DNA from: Cetobacterium sp. UBA6069
GTDB taxonomy: Bacteria > Fusobacteriota > Fusobacteriia > Fusobacteriales > Fusobacteriaceae
Direction: 5' to 3'
DNA length: 45,503 bases
Assembly: GCA_002428805.1 (NCBI GenBank)
Contig: DIXX01000028.1
Coordinates: 10,683-56,185, forward strand
In this document: positions 25,028 to 33,575 of the stretch, in pieces
How positions within the stretch are numbered: the stretch's first letter is position 1
Layout of the letters: every line of letters begins with the position of its first letter
Translations under genes and position numbers: made by a program
The notes under the pieces: model-generated
What the model was told of the DNA's origin: nothing
Seen by the model: the letters and a program-made list of their open reading frames with translations, nothing else
The model's database searches: none

Positions 25028-25141
25028 CTATAGATTTTCAACCTTGTACATTTGGAAAAATATCCCTTCTTTTTCCATTAAAGTTTTATAATCCCCTATC
25101 TCTTCAATTCTAATATTATTACTTATAGATACAGTGTTATA
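25028..25141 (-). pseudogene. Remnant of an ABC exporter ATPase C-terminus
   Basis: In a region with no called gene, the minus strand reads, in frame to a TAG stop at 25028, YNTVSISNNIRIEEIGDY and then KTLMEKEGIFFQMYKVENL. This is the usual end of the nucleotide-binding domain of type I ABC exporters (RIVEEGTHEELMEKGGIYYKMY). No Walker motifs or start codon precede it; upstream the frame becomes unrelated sequence and reaches the binding-protein stop. It is therefore a tail left after deletion of an exporter gene. Confidence 0.7.
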
Positions 25142-25182
25142 CGATTTTCTGGTTGACCTTAAAGATTGCCCCGAGAAAAATA

Positions 25183-26067
25183 CTACTTAACATTCGACAA
25201 CTCCTGATACAACTCTTCTAGAGCATCTATAACTCTCGGAGTTCCTCTAAGTATTTTATCTGAATCAATTATCATCACATTGCCCTTTTGCCCTGCTTTA
25301 GTTTGCTTTACAACTGGATTACTATTTAAAATATCATTTTTATTTTTTATCGCCATTGATCCAACTAATAAATCTGGATTCTGAGCCAACAAATATTCTG
25401 GAGAAAGTATTGGTCTTCCACCTGGTAAACCTTTTGCAATATTTTCAATACCCAAAGTATTAAATATCTGTCCAGGTAAAGAGTTCGGTGTAAATACCAT
25501 CATCGGAGATGTTGAAAATAAAAATGCTCCTTTTATATTTAGTGGGTTATCCTTTATTTTCTGTTCAACTACTTCTAATTTACCTCTATAATCTTGAACT
25601 AACTTTCTAGCCTCTTCTTTTTGTCCTGTTACAACTCCATATACTTCTACATTTTCTAAAATTTGATCAAAAGAGTTAGCTTCATTTATTATAAAGTTTA
25701 ACTTTCTAGCTTTTAAACTTTCACCAAATCCTTCAGACATTGTATTTAGTATAACAAGGTCTGGAGTAAAACTTAAAACTTGTTCTATTGAAGGCTTCAT
25801 TATAGTCCCTGCTTTTGGTAAGTCTTTTGTTTTCTCTTGGGGCCAAATTGGATTTTTTGCTGTATCTGCTATCGCTACTATGCTTTTTTCTCCTTTAATT
25901 AAATAAAATGATTCAACTGCTGCTGGATCTAGTATTAAAACTTTTTTATATTCTTTTGCCTTTATTTTATTTCCTTTTGAGTCTACAATAAATCCATTCT
26001 CTAATTTTAAAGCAAAAGTAAAATTACTAATTAAAACTGCTAAAGTTAAAACTGCTAATCTTTTCAT
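25183..26067 (-). CDS. hmuT: Heme/iron ABC transporter substrate-binding protein
   Basis: A 294-residue periplasmic protein of the BtuF/HmuT class. Signal peptide MKRLAVLTLAVLISNFTFA. The two lobes show LILDPAAVESFYLI, MKPSIEQVLSFTPDLVILNT and PEYLLAQNPDLLVGS, typical of metal-chelate binding proteins. Last gene of the exbBD-hutW-importer operon, 13 bases after the ATPase. The operon partners point to heme as ligand. The symbol is by role, not by proven orthology. Confidence 0.86.
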   Translation of the reverse strand: MKRLAVLTLAVLISNFTFALKLENGFIVDSKGNKIKAKEYKKVLILDPAAVESFYLIKGEKSIVAIADTAKNPIWPQEKTKDLPKAGTIMKPSIEQVLSFTPDLVILNTMSEGFGESLKARKLNFIINEANSFDQILENVEVYGVVTGQKEEARKLVQDYRGKLEVVEQKIKDNPLNIKGAFLFSTSPMMVFTPNSLPGQIFNTLGIENIAKGLPGGRPILSPEYLLAQNPDLLVGSMAIKNKNDILNSNPVVKQTKAGQKGNVMIIDSDKILRGTPRVIDALEELYQELSNVK

Positions 26068-26080
26068 AATCTCTTCTCCT

Positions 26081-26854
26081 TTATACTAATGGAATAATAT
26101 ACGGTATTCCATTTTCATCTTTTATAACTTTTGATTTTAAATTGTACACCGCTTGCAAATTTTCTTCTGTTAAAACTTCTGATGGAGTTCCTTCAAATTT
26201 AATCTCTCCATCTTTCATCATTATCAATTCATCACAAAACATTGCAGCCAAATTAAGATCATGAAGAACAGCAACACTAGTTAAAGATTTTTCTAAAGAT
26301 AAATTTTTAACTTTATTCAACAACTCCACAGCATGATTTAAATCAAGTGCTGAGGTTGGTTCATCTAAAAGTAATATCTCTGGCTCTTGAGTTAATGCTC
26401 TCGCTAAAAGTACCCTTTGAAACTCTCCACCTGATAAACTTACAGCTACTCTTTGACTAAACTTATAAAGACCTAAAAATTTAAGATTTTCATCAACTTT
26501 TTTTTTATCATCAAAAGTATATCCAGCCCAACTTGATTTTAAATGTGGCAATCTTCCCATCAAGACAAAATCTTTTACTGACATATTTGTCATTAAGCTT
26601 GATTTTTGAGGAACTAAAGAGACTAATTTGGCCTTCTCTTTTTTAGATAATCCTATTGTTTCTTTTCCATTAAAAGAGATTTCTCCGCTATTAGGAGTTA
26701 AATAACCTAATATATTTTTTAAAAAAGTAGACTTTCCACATCCATTAGGACCTAATATTCCTGTCATTTTACCTTTTTTTATATTAACTTTTATATTTTT
26801 CAAAATTTGCCTATCTCCATAAGAAAAAGATAGATTCTCTACTTTAATCCCCAT
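26081..26854 (-). CDS. hmuV: Heme/iron ABC transporter ATP-binding protein
   Basis: A 257-residue FecE/HmuV-type ATPase: Walker A GPNGCGKST (35-43), Q-loop LVPQKSS, signature LSGGEFQRV, Walker B ILLLDEPTSALDL and the switch His in VLHDLNLAAM. It is one base from the permease gene, so coupled. Powers import through the adjacent FecCD-type permease. Confidence 0.94.
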   Translation of the reverse strand: MGIKVENLSFSYGDRQILKNIKVNIKKGKMTGILGPNGCGKSTFLKNILGYLTPNSGEISFNGKETIGLSKKEKAKLVSLVPQKSSLMTNMSVKDFVLMGRLPHLKSSWAGYTFDDKKKVDENLKFLGLYKFSQRVAVSLSGGEFQRVLLARALTQEPEILLLDEPTSALDLNHAVELLNKVKNLSLEKSLTSVAVLHDLNLAAMFCDELIMMKDGEIKFEGTPSEVLTEENLQAVYNLKSKVIKDENGIPYIIPLV

Positions 26855-26855
26855 C

Positions 26856-27824
26856 TTATCTTCCTCCTTTAGATTTAAACGCTAAGTATAAAAAGAACGG
26901 AGCTCCAAAGAAAGCTGTGACTACCCCTATAGGAATTTCAACCGGTGCTAACAAAAGTCTTCCAATAGTATCACAAATTAGCAAGAAGAATCCTCCTGCT
27001 AAAGCTGAATTTGGAATCAATTTTGAATTTGACGGACCTACCAACATCCTTATTGAATGAGGAATTATAAGACCTACAAATCCTATCATTCCTGAAAAAG
27101 CTACTGAAAAAGCTACAACTAAAGCTGATACAGTTAAAACTTTAGCTTTTAATGTATGGACATCAACCCCTAAAGAATTTGCTTCTTCATCACCTGATAA
27201 TAAAGCATCTAGTTGATTTCTTTGTAAATAGAAAAAAATTAAAGAGAAAACTAATGGTATAAATAAAAGTGCTACTTTAGTCCACGTAGCTCCTCCCAGA
27301 TACCCCATTAACCACATAGTTATTTTAAATGACTCTTCACCTATTAAATACATAGCAAATGATGTAAATGCACCTATAAACGCTGATACAGCTATTCCTA
27401 CTATTAAAAGTGTTGTTATATCTACTTTTCCATTTCTATTTGATAGCTTAAATATAACAAAAGTGCTGATTAGACATGATAAAAATGCGAATACCCCATA
27501 GAAGATATCTGATAATTGAAAAACATATGCTATTACTGCTCCAAAAGTAGCACTTGCTGCTATCCCTATTATATAAGGATCAGCTAATGGATTTTGGAAG
27601 ACAGCTTGAACTACAACACCACTTGACGAAAGCATCATTCCTATCAATAACGCCATAACTATTCTAGGTAATCTTATTTCGTAAATTATTGTCTTTATAT
27701 AATCTGGGGCTGTTGACATTGAAAATAATTGCTCCAATGGCACAGGAACACTTCCTAAACCAATAGAAAGTGTTCCTGTTAGTATTATTCCCAGAATTAA
27801 TATCAATGATACATGTTTCTTCAT
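26856..27824 (-). CDS. hmuU: Heme/iron ABC transporter permease (FecCD family)
   Basis: A 322-residue inner-membrane permease with about ten helices. RLPRIVMALLIGMMLSSSGVVVQAVFQNPLADPYIIG is the diagnostic FecCD motif, and AFSGMIGFVGLIIPHSIRMLVG is the ATPase-coupling loop. It is shorter by about 10-20 residues than many relatives but complete. It follows the radical SAM gene by 24 bases. Confidence 0.94.
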   Translation of the reverse strand: MKKHVSLILILGIILTGTLSIGLGSVPVPLEQLFSMSTAPDYIKTIIYEIRLPRIVMALLIGMMLSSSGVVVQAVFQNPLADPYIIGIAASATFGAVIAYVFQLSDIFYGVFAFLSCLISTFVIFKLSNRNGKVDITTLLIVGIAVSAFIGAFTSFAMYLIGEESFKITMWLMGYLGGATWTKVALLFIPLVFSLIFFYLQRNQLDALLSGDEEANSLGVDVHTLKAKVLTVSALVVAFSVAFSGMIGFVGLIIPHSIRMLVGPSNSKLIPNSALAGGFFLLICDTIGRLLLAPVEIPIGVVTAFFGAPFFLYLAFKSKGGR

Positions 27825-27848
27825 ATTAATTCTCCCTGTTTTTAGAAG

Positions 27849-29111
27849 TTATCTTTTTGTTATTTCTAAAGTCCTTTCAACCACACTAGTTAAAATTTCT
27901 CTAGATATATTATTACCCCAAAATAGACCTTCAGTCGTTAATTTATAATGAGTTTCATTTTCTATTATAAACCCATCTGCTATCAATTCAGACATTACTT
28001 TTTCAAATACTTTTTGTTCTGTAAAGTTTAAAATCTCATTTATTACATTTTTTTCAACTGTTGGGAACTGAAATAACCCATTAAATCTATCTAATCTTTG
28101 TTGATAGTCACTTTTTTCAACAAACATTCCCATCTCTTTTTTCATTCTAAATACAGCTATATTATCAACATTTCCACCAGCACCTACACCGATTGGAAAT
28201 GTATCTCCACCGAATGTTCTTGTTTTTATATATCTATAGTTATCTCTTCCTGCCTTAGCTATCTTAGTTAATTCTAAAACATAGTAGTCACTATTAGTTG
28301 TCAACTCCTTTACAAAAGCATCATGCAACTCTCTTTCTCTTTTTAAATCATCTTGAAGTTTTACTTTCTCATCTTTTATATCGTGAGATAGTGTTGATCC
28401 TTCATGAACCATTAGAGAGTAAAAACTAGAGCTTGCTAAATCTAATTCTTTTATAATTTTTGCATCCTCTATTGCATCCTCTACTGTTTGAGTTGGATGA
28501 TTATAGATTATATCTATACACACCTCTCCATTAAATTTAGATTTTAAATCTAGTAATCTATCTTTAACTTCAGCTTTATTATAAGTTCTATTGTAAAATT
28601 TTCTTCCTTCATTAGAGAAACTCTGAATACCTACAGATAATCTATTTACTCCATACCTATTCATTAATTCTATTTTTTCTGGATTTAAATTATGCAGTGT
28701 TGTTTCTAATGTAAACTCGTATCCTTCGGCAAATATTATATTTCTATTTACGCTTTGAAGTATTCTTTCTAATTGATCATTTTTGTAAACAGTTGGTGTT
28801 CCTCCACCAAAGTATATTACATCAACATCTTTTTCTTTAAAGTATCTATATTGACCATATTTATCAAACTCTTCAACCAGATAATCAGCATAAGAATCTA
28901 AGCTACCACTAAGTTGCTCTCTATTTAAATTACAGAATGAACAAATTTTATCACAATATGGTGTGTGTACATATATTGCTCTTGGAACATCCTTCGGCTC
29001 CTCTGATAACTTATTAAAAAAATCTTGTTCTGTAACCCTTCTTTGTGGATAATATTTTCCTATTAATCCAGATGAATTGTGATGACTTTTATGTCTTACT
29101 TCAAAGCGCAT
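27849..29111 (-). CDS. Anaerobic heme-degrading radical SAM protein (ChuW/HutW-like)
   Basis: A 420-residue radical SAM enzyme with CDKICSFC (Cys53, 57, 60: CxxxCxxC), IYFGGGTPT, ETTLHNL and GIQSFSNEGRKFYNR, and a HemW-type C-terminal region. It resembles coproporphyrinogen-like HemW, but the operon (exbBD, heme importer, tonB, flavodoxin, hutX) identifies it as the ChuW/HutW/HmuW type. That type opens heme without oxygen by radical methyl transfer, giving a linear tetrapyrrole and free iron. Seven bases after exbD. Needs an electron donor, probably the nearby flavodoxin. Confidence 0.9.
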   Translation of the reverse strand: MRFEVRHKSHHNSSGLIGKYYPQRRVTEQDFFNKLSEEPKDVPRAIYVHTPYCDKICSFCNLNREQLSGSLDSYADYLVEEFDKYGQYRYFKEKDVDVIYFGGGTPTVYKNDQLERILQSVNRNIIFAEGYEFTLETTLHNLNPEKIELMNRYGVNRLSVGIQSFSNEGRKFYNRTYNKAEVKDRLLDLKSKFNGEVCIDIIYNHPTQTVEDAIEDAKIIKELDLASSSFYSLMVHEGSTLSHDIKDEKVKLQDDLKRERELHDAFVKELTTNSDYYVLELTKIAKAGRDNYRYIKTRTFGGDTFPIGVGAGGNVDNIAVFRMKKEMGMFVEKSDYQQRLDRFNGLFQFPTVEKNVINEILNFTEQKVFEKVMSELIADGFIIENETHYKLTTEGLFWGNNISREILTSVVERTLEITKR

Positions 29112-29118
29112 TATTTAA

Positions 29119-29556
29119 TCACTTCCCTTTAGTCTCTATATCTATTGCTGCTGCTCCTGCTAATTTTATATCTGACATTATATCTACAACATCACCATAA
29201 TCTATTCCTCTATCAGCTAGTATCGCAACTCTTTTATTTTCCATTGTTGAAATTGTCTCTTTTATTTTATCCAATAGTTGCTCTTTTGTTATATCTATTA
29301 TTGAGCTTTCTTTTCTTCTGTCTATTTTTAATTTAAGTTGACCATCAACCGTTACTAAAACTGATACCTTATCCACTACTTCTACTATTTCAGCAACTTC
29401 TGATTTTGGTAAATCTATTTTTATCCCCTTCATATCATCAAATGTTGTGGCTACCATAAAAAATATTAGCAGTAAAAAAACCACATCAATTAAGGGTGTT
29501 AAATCGGGCGTTAACTGTTTTCTTTGATAATTTAAAAATCCCTTTGATTTCAACAT
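29119..29556 (-). CDS. exbD: ExbD/TolR biopolymer transport protein
   Basis: A 145-residue protein: short cytoplasmic N-terminus with LTPDLTPLIDVVFLLLIFFMVATTF, one membrane helix whose Asp (LIDVVF) is the proton-carrying residue, and a periplasmic domain ending ILADRGIDYGDVVDIMSDIKLAGAAAIDIET. Works with ExbB to energise TonB. Nine bases after exbB. Confidence 0.95.
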   Translation of the reverse strand: MLKSKGFLNYQRKQLTPDLTPLIDVVFLLLIFFMVATTFDDMKGIKIDLPKSEVAEIVEVVDKVSVLVTVDGQLKLKIDRRKESSIIDITKEQLLDKIKETISTMENKRVAILADRGIDYGDVVDIMSDIKLAGAAAIDIETKGK

Positions 29557-29565
29557 TTCAATCTC

Positions 29566-30189
29566 CTACATTTTTCTTAATATATTTATAAATTCTACTA
29601 CATTCTTCTCCATATCAAGCATAGCTTTTTCTATCTTCTTTTGATAGAAGTTATAGAATATTAGTGCCGGAATAGCAACTATAAGCCCTGATGCTGTTGT
29701 TATAAGAGCTTGAGATATTCCAAACGCTAAAACTGTTGGATCTCCTGCTCCATGTTTTGACATTGCTGTAAAGGCTCCTATCATACCTGTAACTGTTCCT
29801 AATAATCCTGCTAAAGGTGTAACATTTGCTGCTAATGCTAAAATCCACATATGTCTTTCTAATTTTGGCATCTCTCTTAAAGCACACTCTCTTGCTTTTT
29901 CCTCTAAATAGTCATAAGTACAACAATTCATTTTTCCACCGTTATACTCTATTAAAATCGTTTTCATAACTTTTGCTGATGTATTTTTAAAAGAGTCACA
30001 AACTTTTATTGCTTTTTCTCTTTCATTATTTTTTATAAAATTTTCTAAGTGATTTAATAATAATTCTCCGTTATCTTTTTCATTTTTAAAGAAATAATAA
30101 CCTCTCTCCAATATAACTGTTAATCCGGCTACCGAAAGGAATATAATTACTCCCATAAGTGGTCCTCCAGCTTTAATCATCTCTATCAT
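29566..30189 (-). CDS. exbB: ExbB/TolQ/MotA family proton channel
   Basis: A 207-residue membrane protein with three helices: MGVIIFLSVAGLTVILERGYYFF at the N-terminus, then MWILALAANVTPLAGLLGTVTGMIGAF and ITTASGLIVAIPALIFYNFY, the conserved TolQ/ExbB motifs. First gene of the minus-strand heme operon. Its promoter -10 lies in a 20-bp palindrome. AGGAGG before ATG. Confidence 0.95.
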   Translation of the reverse strand: MIEMIKAGGPLMGVIIFLSVAGLTVILERGYYFFKNEKDNGELLLNHLENFIKNNEREKAIKVCDSFKNTSAKVMKTILIEYNGGKMNCCTYDYLEEKARECALREMPKLERHMWILALAANVTPLAGLLGTVTGMIGAFTAMSKHGAGDPTVLAFGISQALITTASGLIVAIPALIFYNFYQKKIEKAMLDMEKNVVEFINILRKM

Positions 30190-30224
30190 CTATTTTCCTC
30201 CTAAATTTTAATATTTTGACATTC

Positions 30225-30244
30225 AAAGTTATTATAATAACTTT
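30225..30244. promoter_or_regulatory. 20-bp perfect palindrome at the exbB -10
   Basis: AAAGTTATTATAATAACTTT, perfectly self-complementary and covering the exbB -10. The core TTATTATAATAA is like Fur/PerR boxes. A repressor bound here would block the whole heme operon. The tonB promoter lies about 50 bases away on the other strand. Confidence 0.7.
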
Positions 30245-30259
30245 AGCCTAAATAGTCAA
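30231..30259 (-). promoter_or_regulatory. exbB operon promoter
   Basis: Minus strand TTGACT (30254-30259), 17-bp spacer, TATAAT (30231-30236). Confidence 0.85.
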
Positions 30260-30294
30260 TCTATTTTTCAAACAAAGTATTTTTTATAAATAAT

Positions 30295-30323
30295 TTGATA
30301 ATTAAAATATTTTTTGATATAAT
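30295..30323 (+). promoter_or_regulatory. tonB promoter
   Basis: TTGATA (30295-30300), 17-bp spacer, TATAAT (30318-30323), 37 bases before the tonB ATG. Confidence 0.8.
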
Positions 30324-30360
30324 TATTAAAAAAAATCATCACTTGTATTTTGGAGGAATT

Positions 30361-31101
30361 ATGAAATTTGTTATTTTTTCTATAGCTTTACATATATTTA
30401 TTTTTATTTTTGGTTTTTCTCTAAATACTAATAAAAAATATGAAATTGATAACGTGGGAAACGACTTTAGTACCCCTTCTATATCTGTAAATTTTAATTC
30501 TTTTCAGCCTTCTGAGCCTATTCAAGAACAAGCTCCTATTGAAGAAATAGTCGAAGAAGAAGTTATTGAAGAAACTCCTGAGCCAGAACCGATTCCTGAG
30601 CCTAAAGTTGAAGAAAAAAAGCTTGAAGTAATTAAAAAAGAACCTGAAAAAAAGGTTGAAAAGCCTAAAAAGGTACCTGAAAAAAAGGTTGTTGAAAAGA
30701 AAATTACAGAAGATAAAAAACCTGTTAAAAAGCCTCAATCACAAGAATCTACAGCCCCAAGCAACAACAATGATTTGATTGAACTGTCTCACGGTGTTTT
30801 TGCGGCTAAAAATCAAGGCGTAAAAGGTCTTACATACTCATTTATATCTCAACCAGATCCTGATTATCCTTTAGCTGCTAAAAGAATTAGCTACAACAAA
30901 GAGGTTTCTATAAAAGTTAGATTCCTTGTTGGACTAAAGGGAGAAATTGAAGACATGAAATTTTATGGAGACAAAGATAATTTAGGTTTCCAAAATGAAG
31001 TTGAAAAAACTTTAAAAAGATGGAAGCTTACACCTGTTATGTTAAATGGAAAAGCAGTTAAACTTTACTTTTACAAAGAATTTAAATTTAATCAAAAATA
31101 A
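30361..31101 (+). CDS. tonB: TonB energy transducer
   Basis: A 246-residue protein: an N-terminal anchor helix (MKFVIFSIALHIFIFIFGFS), a long periplasm-spanning linker (about 45-135) of Pro-Glu/Lys repeats, and a C-terminal TonB domain with the DPDYPLAAKR motif and a final KLYFYKEFKF strand. It links ExbB/ExbD to outer-membrane heme receptors, none of which are in the window. The start at 30361 follows GGAGG; a longer frame from 30295 would read through the promoter. Followed 18 bases later by the flavodoxin gene. Confidence 0.93.
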   Translation: MKFVIFSIALHIFIFIFGFSLNTNKKYEIDNVGNDFSTPSISVNFNSFQPSEPIQEQAPIEEIVEEEVIEETPEPEPIPEPKVEEKKLEVIKKEPEKKVEKPKKVPEKKVVEKKITEDKKPVKKPQSQESTAPSNNNDLIELSHGVFAAKNQGVKGLTYSFISQPDPDYPLAAKRISYNKEVSIKVRFLVGLKGEIEDMKFYGDKDNLGFQNEVEKTLKRWKLTPVMLNGKAVKLYFYKEFKFNQK

Positions 31102-31119
31102 TGGGAGGAATTAAATTTT

Positions 31120-31626
31120 ATGAAAATACTTATCACATATTCATCAAAAACAGGAAATACTGAAAAAGTAGCTAAAGCTATCCACGAAAGTATCCCAGAA
31201 GCTAGTCTTTTACCAATTTCAGAGATTGTTAACTTAGACTACGATTTAATCTTTGTTGGAGGATGGATTGATAAAGCAACTTTTGATCAAACTGCTTTAA
31301 CTTTAGCTAAGCAAATTTTCGATAAAAATGTTGCCTATTTCTTTACTTTAGGAGCTTATCCAAATTCTGATCACGCAAAAGATTGTGTAAACAATATCGA
31401 GACTTTATTAAAAGATAATAACAACAATGTTCTTGATGGATATTTCTGTCAAGGAGCTATTGACCCTAAATTAATAGCTTGGTTCTCGACTCTGCCTTCA
31501 GACCACAAAATGGCCCCAAGCGAAGAGAGAACAAAAAGATGGGAAGATGCTAAATCTCATCCTGATCAATCTGATTTAAGCAAAGCTAAGGAATTTGCTT
31601 TATCTATAATGAATTCAATAAAATAA
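31120..31626 (+). CDS. Flavodoxin-family protein
   Basis: A 168-residue flavodoxin: FMN phosphate loop YSSKTGNTEKVAKAI (8-22) and the LIFVGGWIDKATFDQTA region. Cotranscribed with tonB. In other anaerobes flavodoxins near ChuW/HutW genes act as the electron donor or reduce the open tetrapyrrole product, and that is the likely role here (inference). Confidence 0.88.
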   Translation: MKILITYSSKTGNTEKVAKAIHESIPEASLLPISEIVNLDYDLIFVGGWIDKATFDQTALTLAKQIFDKNVAYFFTLGAYPNSDHAKDCVNNIETLLKDNNNNVLDGYFCQGAIDPKLIAWFSTLPSDHKMAPSEERTKRWEDAKSHPDQSDLSKAKEFALSIMNSIK

Positions 31627-31636
31627 TATTTAAAGT

Positions 31637-31668
31637 AAAAGGAAGAGATTTTTTTCTCTTCCTTTTTT
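31637..31668. terminator. Bidirectional terminator
   Basis: AAAAGGAAGAGA (31637-31648) with TCTCTTCCTTTT (31655-31666), T-run on the plus strand and A-run on its left. Between the flavodoxin and hutX genes. Confidence 0.85.
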
Positions 31669-31675
31669 TAGTTTT

Positions 31676-32146
31676 TTATAAATTTTTAAAGCTATCTAAA
31701 CACTCTTTTATCAATTCTTTCTTCTCATCTCTCGGAACATAAATTGCAAAAATCTCTTTCTCGTCTTCTCCATAAAATCTGATAGAGTAACTTTCTCTTC
31801 CAAACAGAACATCCTTAACTAAGAAAATCTCTTTTATTTTATCAACACTTAAGTGTCCTCCAATCGAAGAATTCTTATCATGGAAGTTAAAATATCCATG
31901 TCCATAGAATCCATCAGCAAATTTATCTTGAATTTCAATTACAAATGCTGGCGTTATAACTATTAAGAATACTTTTTCCCAACTTCTTAAAACTGCAAAC
32001 AAATCGTCTATCTTAGCGATATCATATTTTTTTACTGTTGGTGCTTGTCTTAAAACCTCTATTAATGGCATTTCTAATTCTTTTGCCACTTTACTTAAAG
32101 ATGCTTTTGCATCATTTGAAAGTATTTCTTGTATTTTATCTTTCAT
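31676..32146 (-). CDS. hutX: Heme utilisation carrier HutX/HuvX
   Basis: A 156-residue cytosolic heme carrier: an N-terminal small helical (DNA-binding-like) segment, then the ChuX/HutX-type core with FVIEIQDKFADGFYGHGYFNFHDKNSSIGGHL and a final amphipathic helix. In other bacteria it hands heme to HugZ/HutZ. Its own promoter resembles that of hugZ (TTGACAAAGTTTnTAAA). Confidence 0.88.
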   Translation of the reverse strand: MKDKIQEILSNDAKASLSKVAKELEMPLIEVLRQAPTVKKYDIAKIDDLFAVLRSWEKVFLIVITPAFVIEIQDKFADGFYGHGYFNFHDKNSSIGGHLSVDKIKEIFLVKDVLFGRESYSIRFYGEDEKEIFAIYVPRDEKKELIKECLDSFKNL

Positions 32147-32177
32147 GAATATCCTCCTACATATGTTATGTAACTAG

Positions 32178-32206
32178 AATATATTACACTTTAAAAACTT
32201 TGTCAA
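32178..32206 (-). promoter_or_regulatory. hutX promoter
   Basis: Minus strand TTGACA (32201-32206), 17-bp spacer, TATATT (32178-32183). The first 16 bases match the hugZ promoter except one. Confidence 0.8.
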
Positions 32207-33397
32207 TCAAATATTTTTAAAGTAATCTATTATTTTCATGTTTTCATCAAAAGATACCACATCTATTTCTAAATTTTCTCCTACTTTTTCTAAATCTCCA
32301 TATAATTTTTTTAAAGTTATTATTTCAACACTCATGGTTAACTTATACCTTTTTTCATCAATATTTTCACTTTCTATAATTGAAATATAATCTAGCTTTC
32401 TAAGTTCTTCTAGAATATTTTTACTCAACTCTGAAGGGATTTTCAACTCTTGAGAGATATCTGAAAACCCTACTGGTTTATCGTTATCTAAATAATTTTT
32501 CATTAAATATAATAAAACTTTTTTTGTAACTAAATACTTCGATTTAAAATTAATTCTCTTTATATCTTCTATTTTTCCTAGATTTTCTCTATTCTGCAGA
32601 ATATAAGAAAAATGAGCTCCAATTAATATTAAAAACCATACAATCTTTAGCCAAATTAAAGATAATAATAGAACAGAAAAACTTCCATATATTTTATTAT
32701 ATGTTGCTATTATTATTTGTAATTTTAACAATAGCATATTACTCTGATTTAGAAAAAAAGAAACTATAAAACTGCTCCAAATAGTAGGTATTAAAGCTAC
32801 TTTCGTATTTGGTAAAACCATGTAAAAAAATACAAAGAAAATCCATAAAGCGAGATAAGGCGCTACCAAATTTAATATATATTCTATGGAAACAAACTCT
32901 ACTTTTATATTATTTAAAATATTGCCAACAATAACACTCATTGGAAGCATAAAAAACACTAACAAATAATCGCTAACTTTTCTAAAAAATCCTCTAGTTT
33001 TTTTTATACCCCAAATACTATTAAGTGCTTTTTCTATAACTGAAAACATAGAAACAATAACCCATCCCAAAGATACAAAACCTACTCCTGCTATAACTCC
33101 ATTTCTTGTGGTTTGCAATAAATTTTGCGCTATATCCAATATCACTTTAACTGTTTCCTCATTTAAAGGGGAACTTTCAGTTAATTGTTTCAAGTAATAG
33201 CTATCTATCCCAAACCATCTAGCTATACTAAAAGCTATTGCCAATAAAGGAATAAAAGATAACGTTGTAAAGTAACACAGTGTATTAGCCCATAAATTTG
33301 AGTTTGAACGCTTATAATTTTCTAGCGCTCCCTTCATCTGGCTATAAAAATGTGTTAACTGTAACTCATTTATATATTTTTTTATATTCTGTATCAT
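32207..33397 (-). CDS. YihY/BrkB family membrane protein
   Basis: A 396-residue inner-membrane protein with about six helices (about 20-265), including NLWANTLCYFTTLSFIPLLAIAFSIARWFG and the SLGWVIVSMFSVIEKALNSIWGIKK motif of the YihY/BrkB family. The old name ribonuclease BN is not supported. The C-terminal 120 residues form a cytosolic extension with a winged-helix look (VGFSDISQELKIPSELSKNILEEL). Function unknown; possibly a transporter. Confidence 0.85.
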   Translation of the reverse strand: MIQNIKKYINELQLTHFYSQMKGALENYKRSNSNLWANTLCYFTTLSFIPLLAIAFSIARWFGIDSYYLKQLTESSPLNEETVKVILDIAQNLLQTTRNGVIAGVGFVSLGWVIVSMFSVIEKALNSIWGIKKTRGFFRKVSDYLLVFFMLPMSVIVGNILNNIKVEFVSIEYILNLVAPYLALWIFFVFFYMVLPNTKVALIPTIWSSFIVSFFLNQSNMLLLKLQIIIATYNKIYGSFSVLLLSLIWLKIVWFLILIGAHFSYILQNRENLGKIEDIKRINFKSKYLVTKKVLLYLMKNYLDNDKPVGFSDISQELKIPSELSKNILEELRKLDYISIIESENIDEKRYKLTMSVEIITLKKLYGDLEKVGENLEIDVVSFDENMKIIDYFKNI

Positions 33398-33464
33398 AGT
33401 ATCATCCTCCCGAAGTATTATTTCCTATTTTACCATTTTTTTCCTTTATAATTTATTATTTTAC

Positions 33465-33500
33465 AAAAAATTAAAAGAACCTCAAATGAGGTTCTTTTAA
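33465..33500 (-). terminator. Terminator of the glutamate fermentation cluster
   Basis: TTAAAAGAACCTCA (33471-33484) with TGAGGTTCTTTTAA (33487-33500), a very long stem with a 2-4 base loop and T6 on the minus strand, 75 bases after citF. Confidence 0.85.
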
Positions 33501-33575
33501 AACGGGGGGATATTACTTTATTTACACTTTTATTCTTTATTATATTTTTTAGACCAAAGTTTTTATAAAAAAGTT

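Noticed and set aside
27849..29111. HemW or oxygen-independent coproporphyrinogen oxidase
   Set aside because: Sequence alone allows confusion with HemW, but the operon with exbBD, heme importer and nearby hutX fits ChuW/HutW much better.
30421..30738. Minus-strand open frame rich in Arg and Phe
   Set aside because: It is the complement of the TonB Pro-Glu-Lys linker; its odd composition follows from that repeat, and it has no ribosome site.
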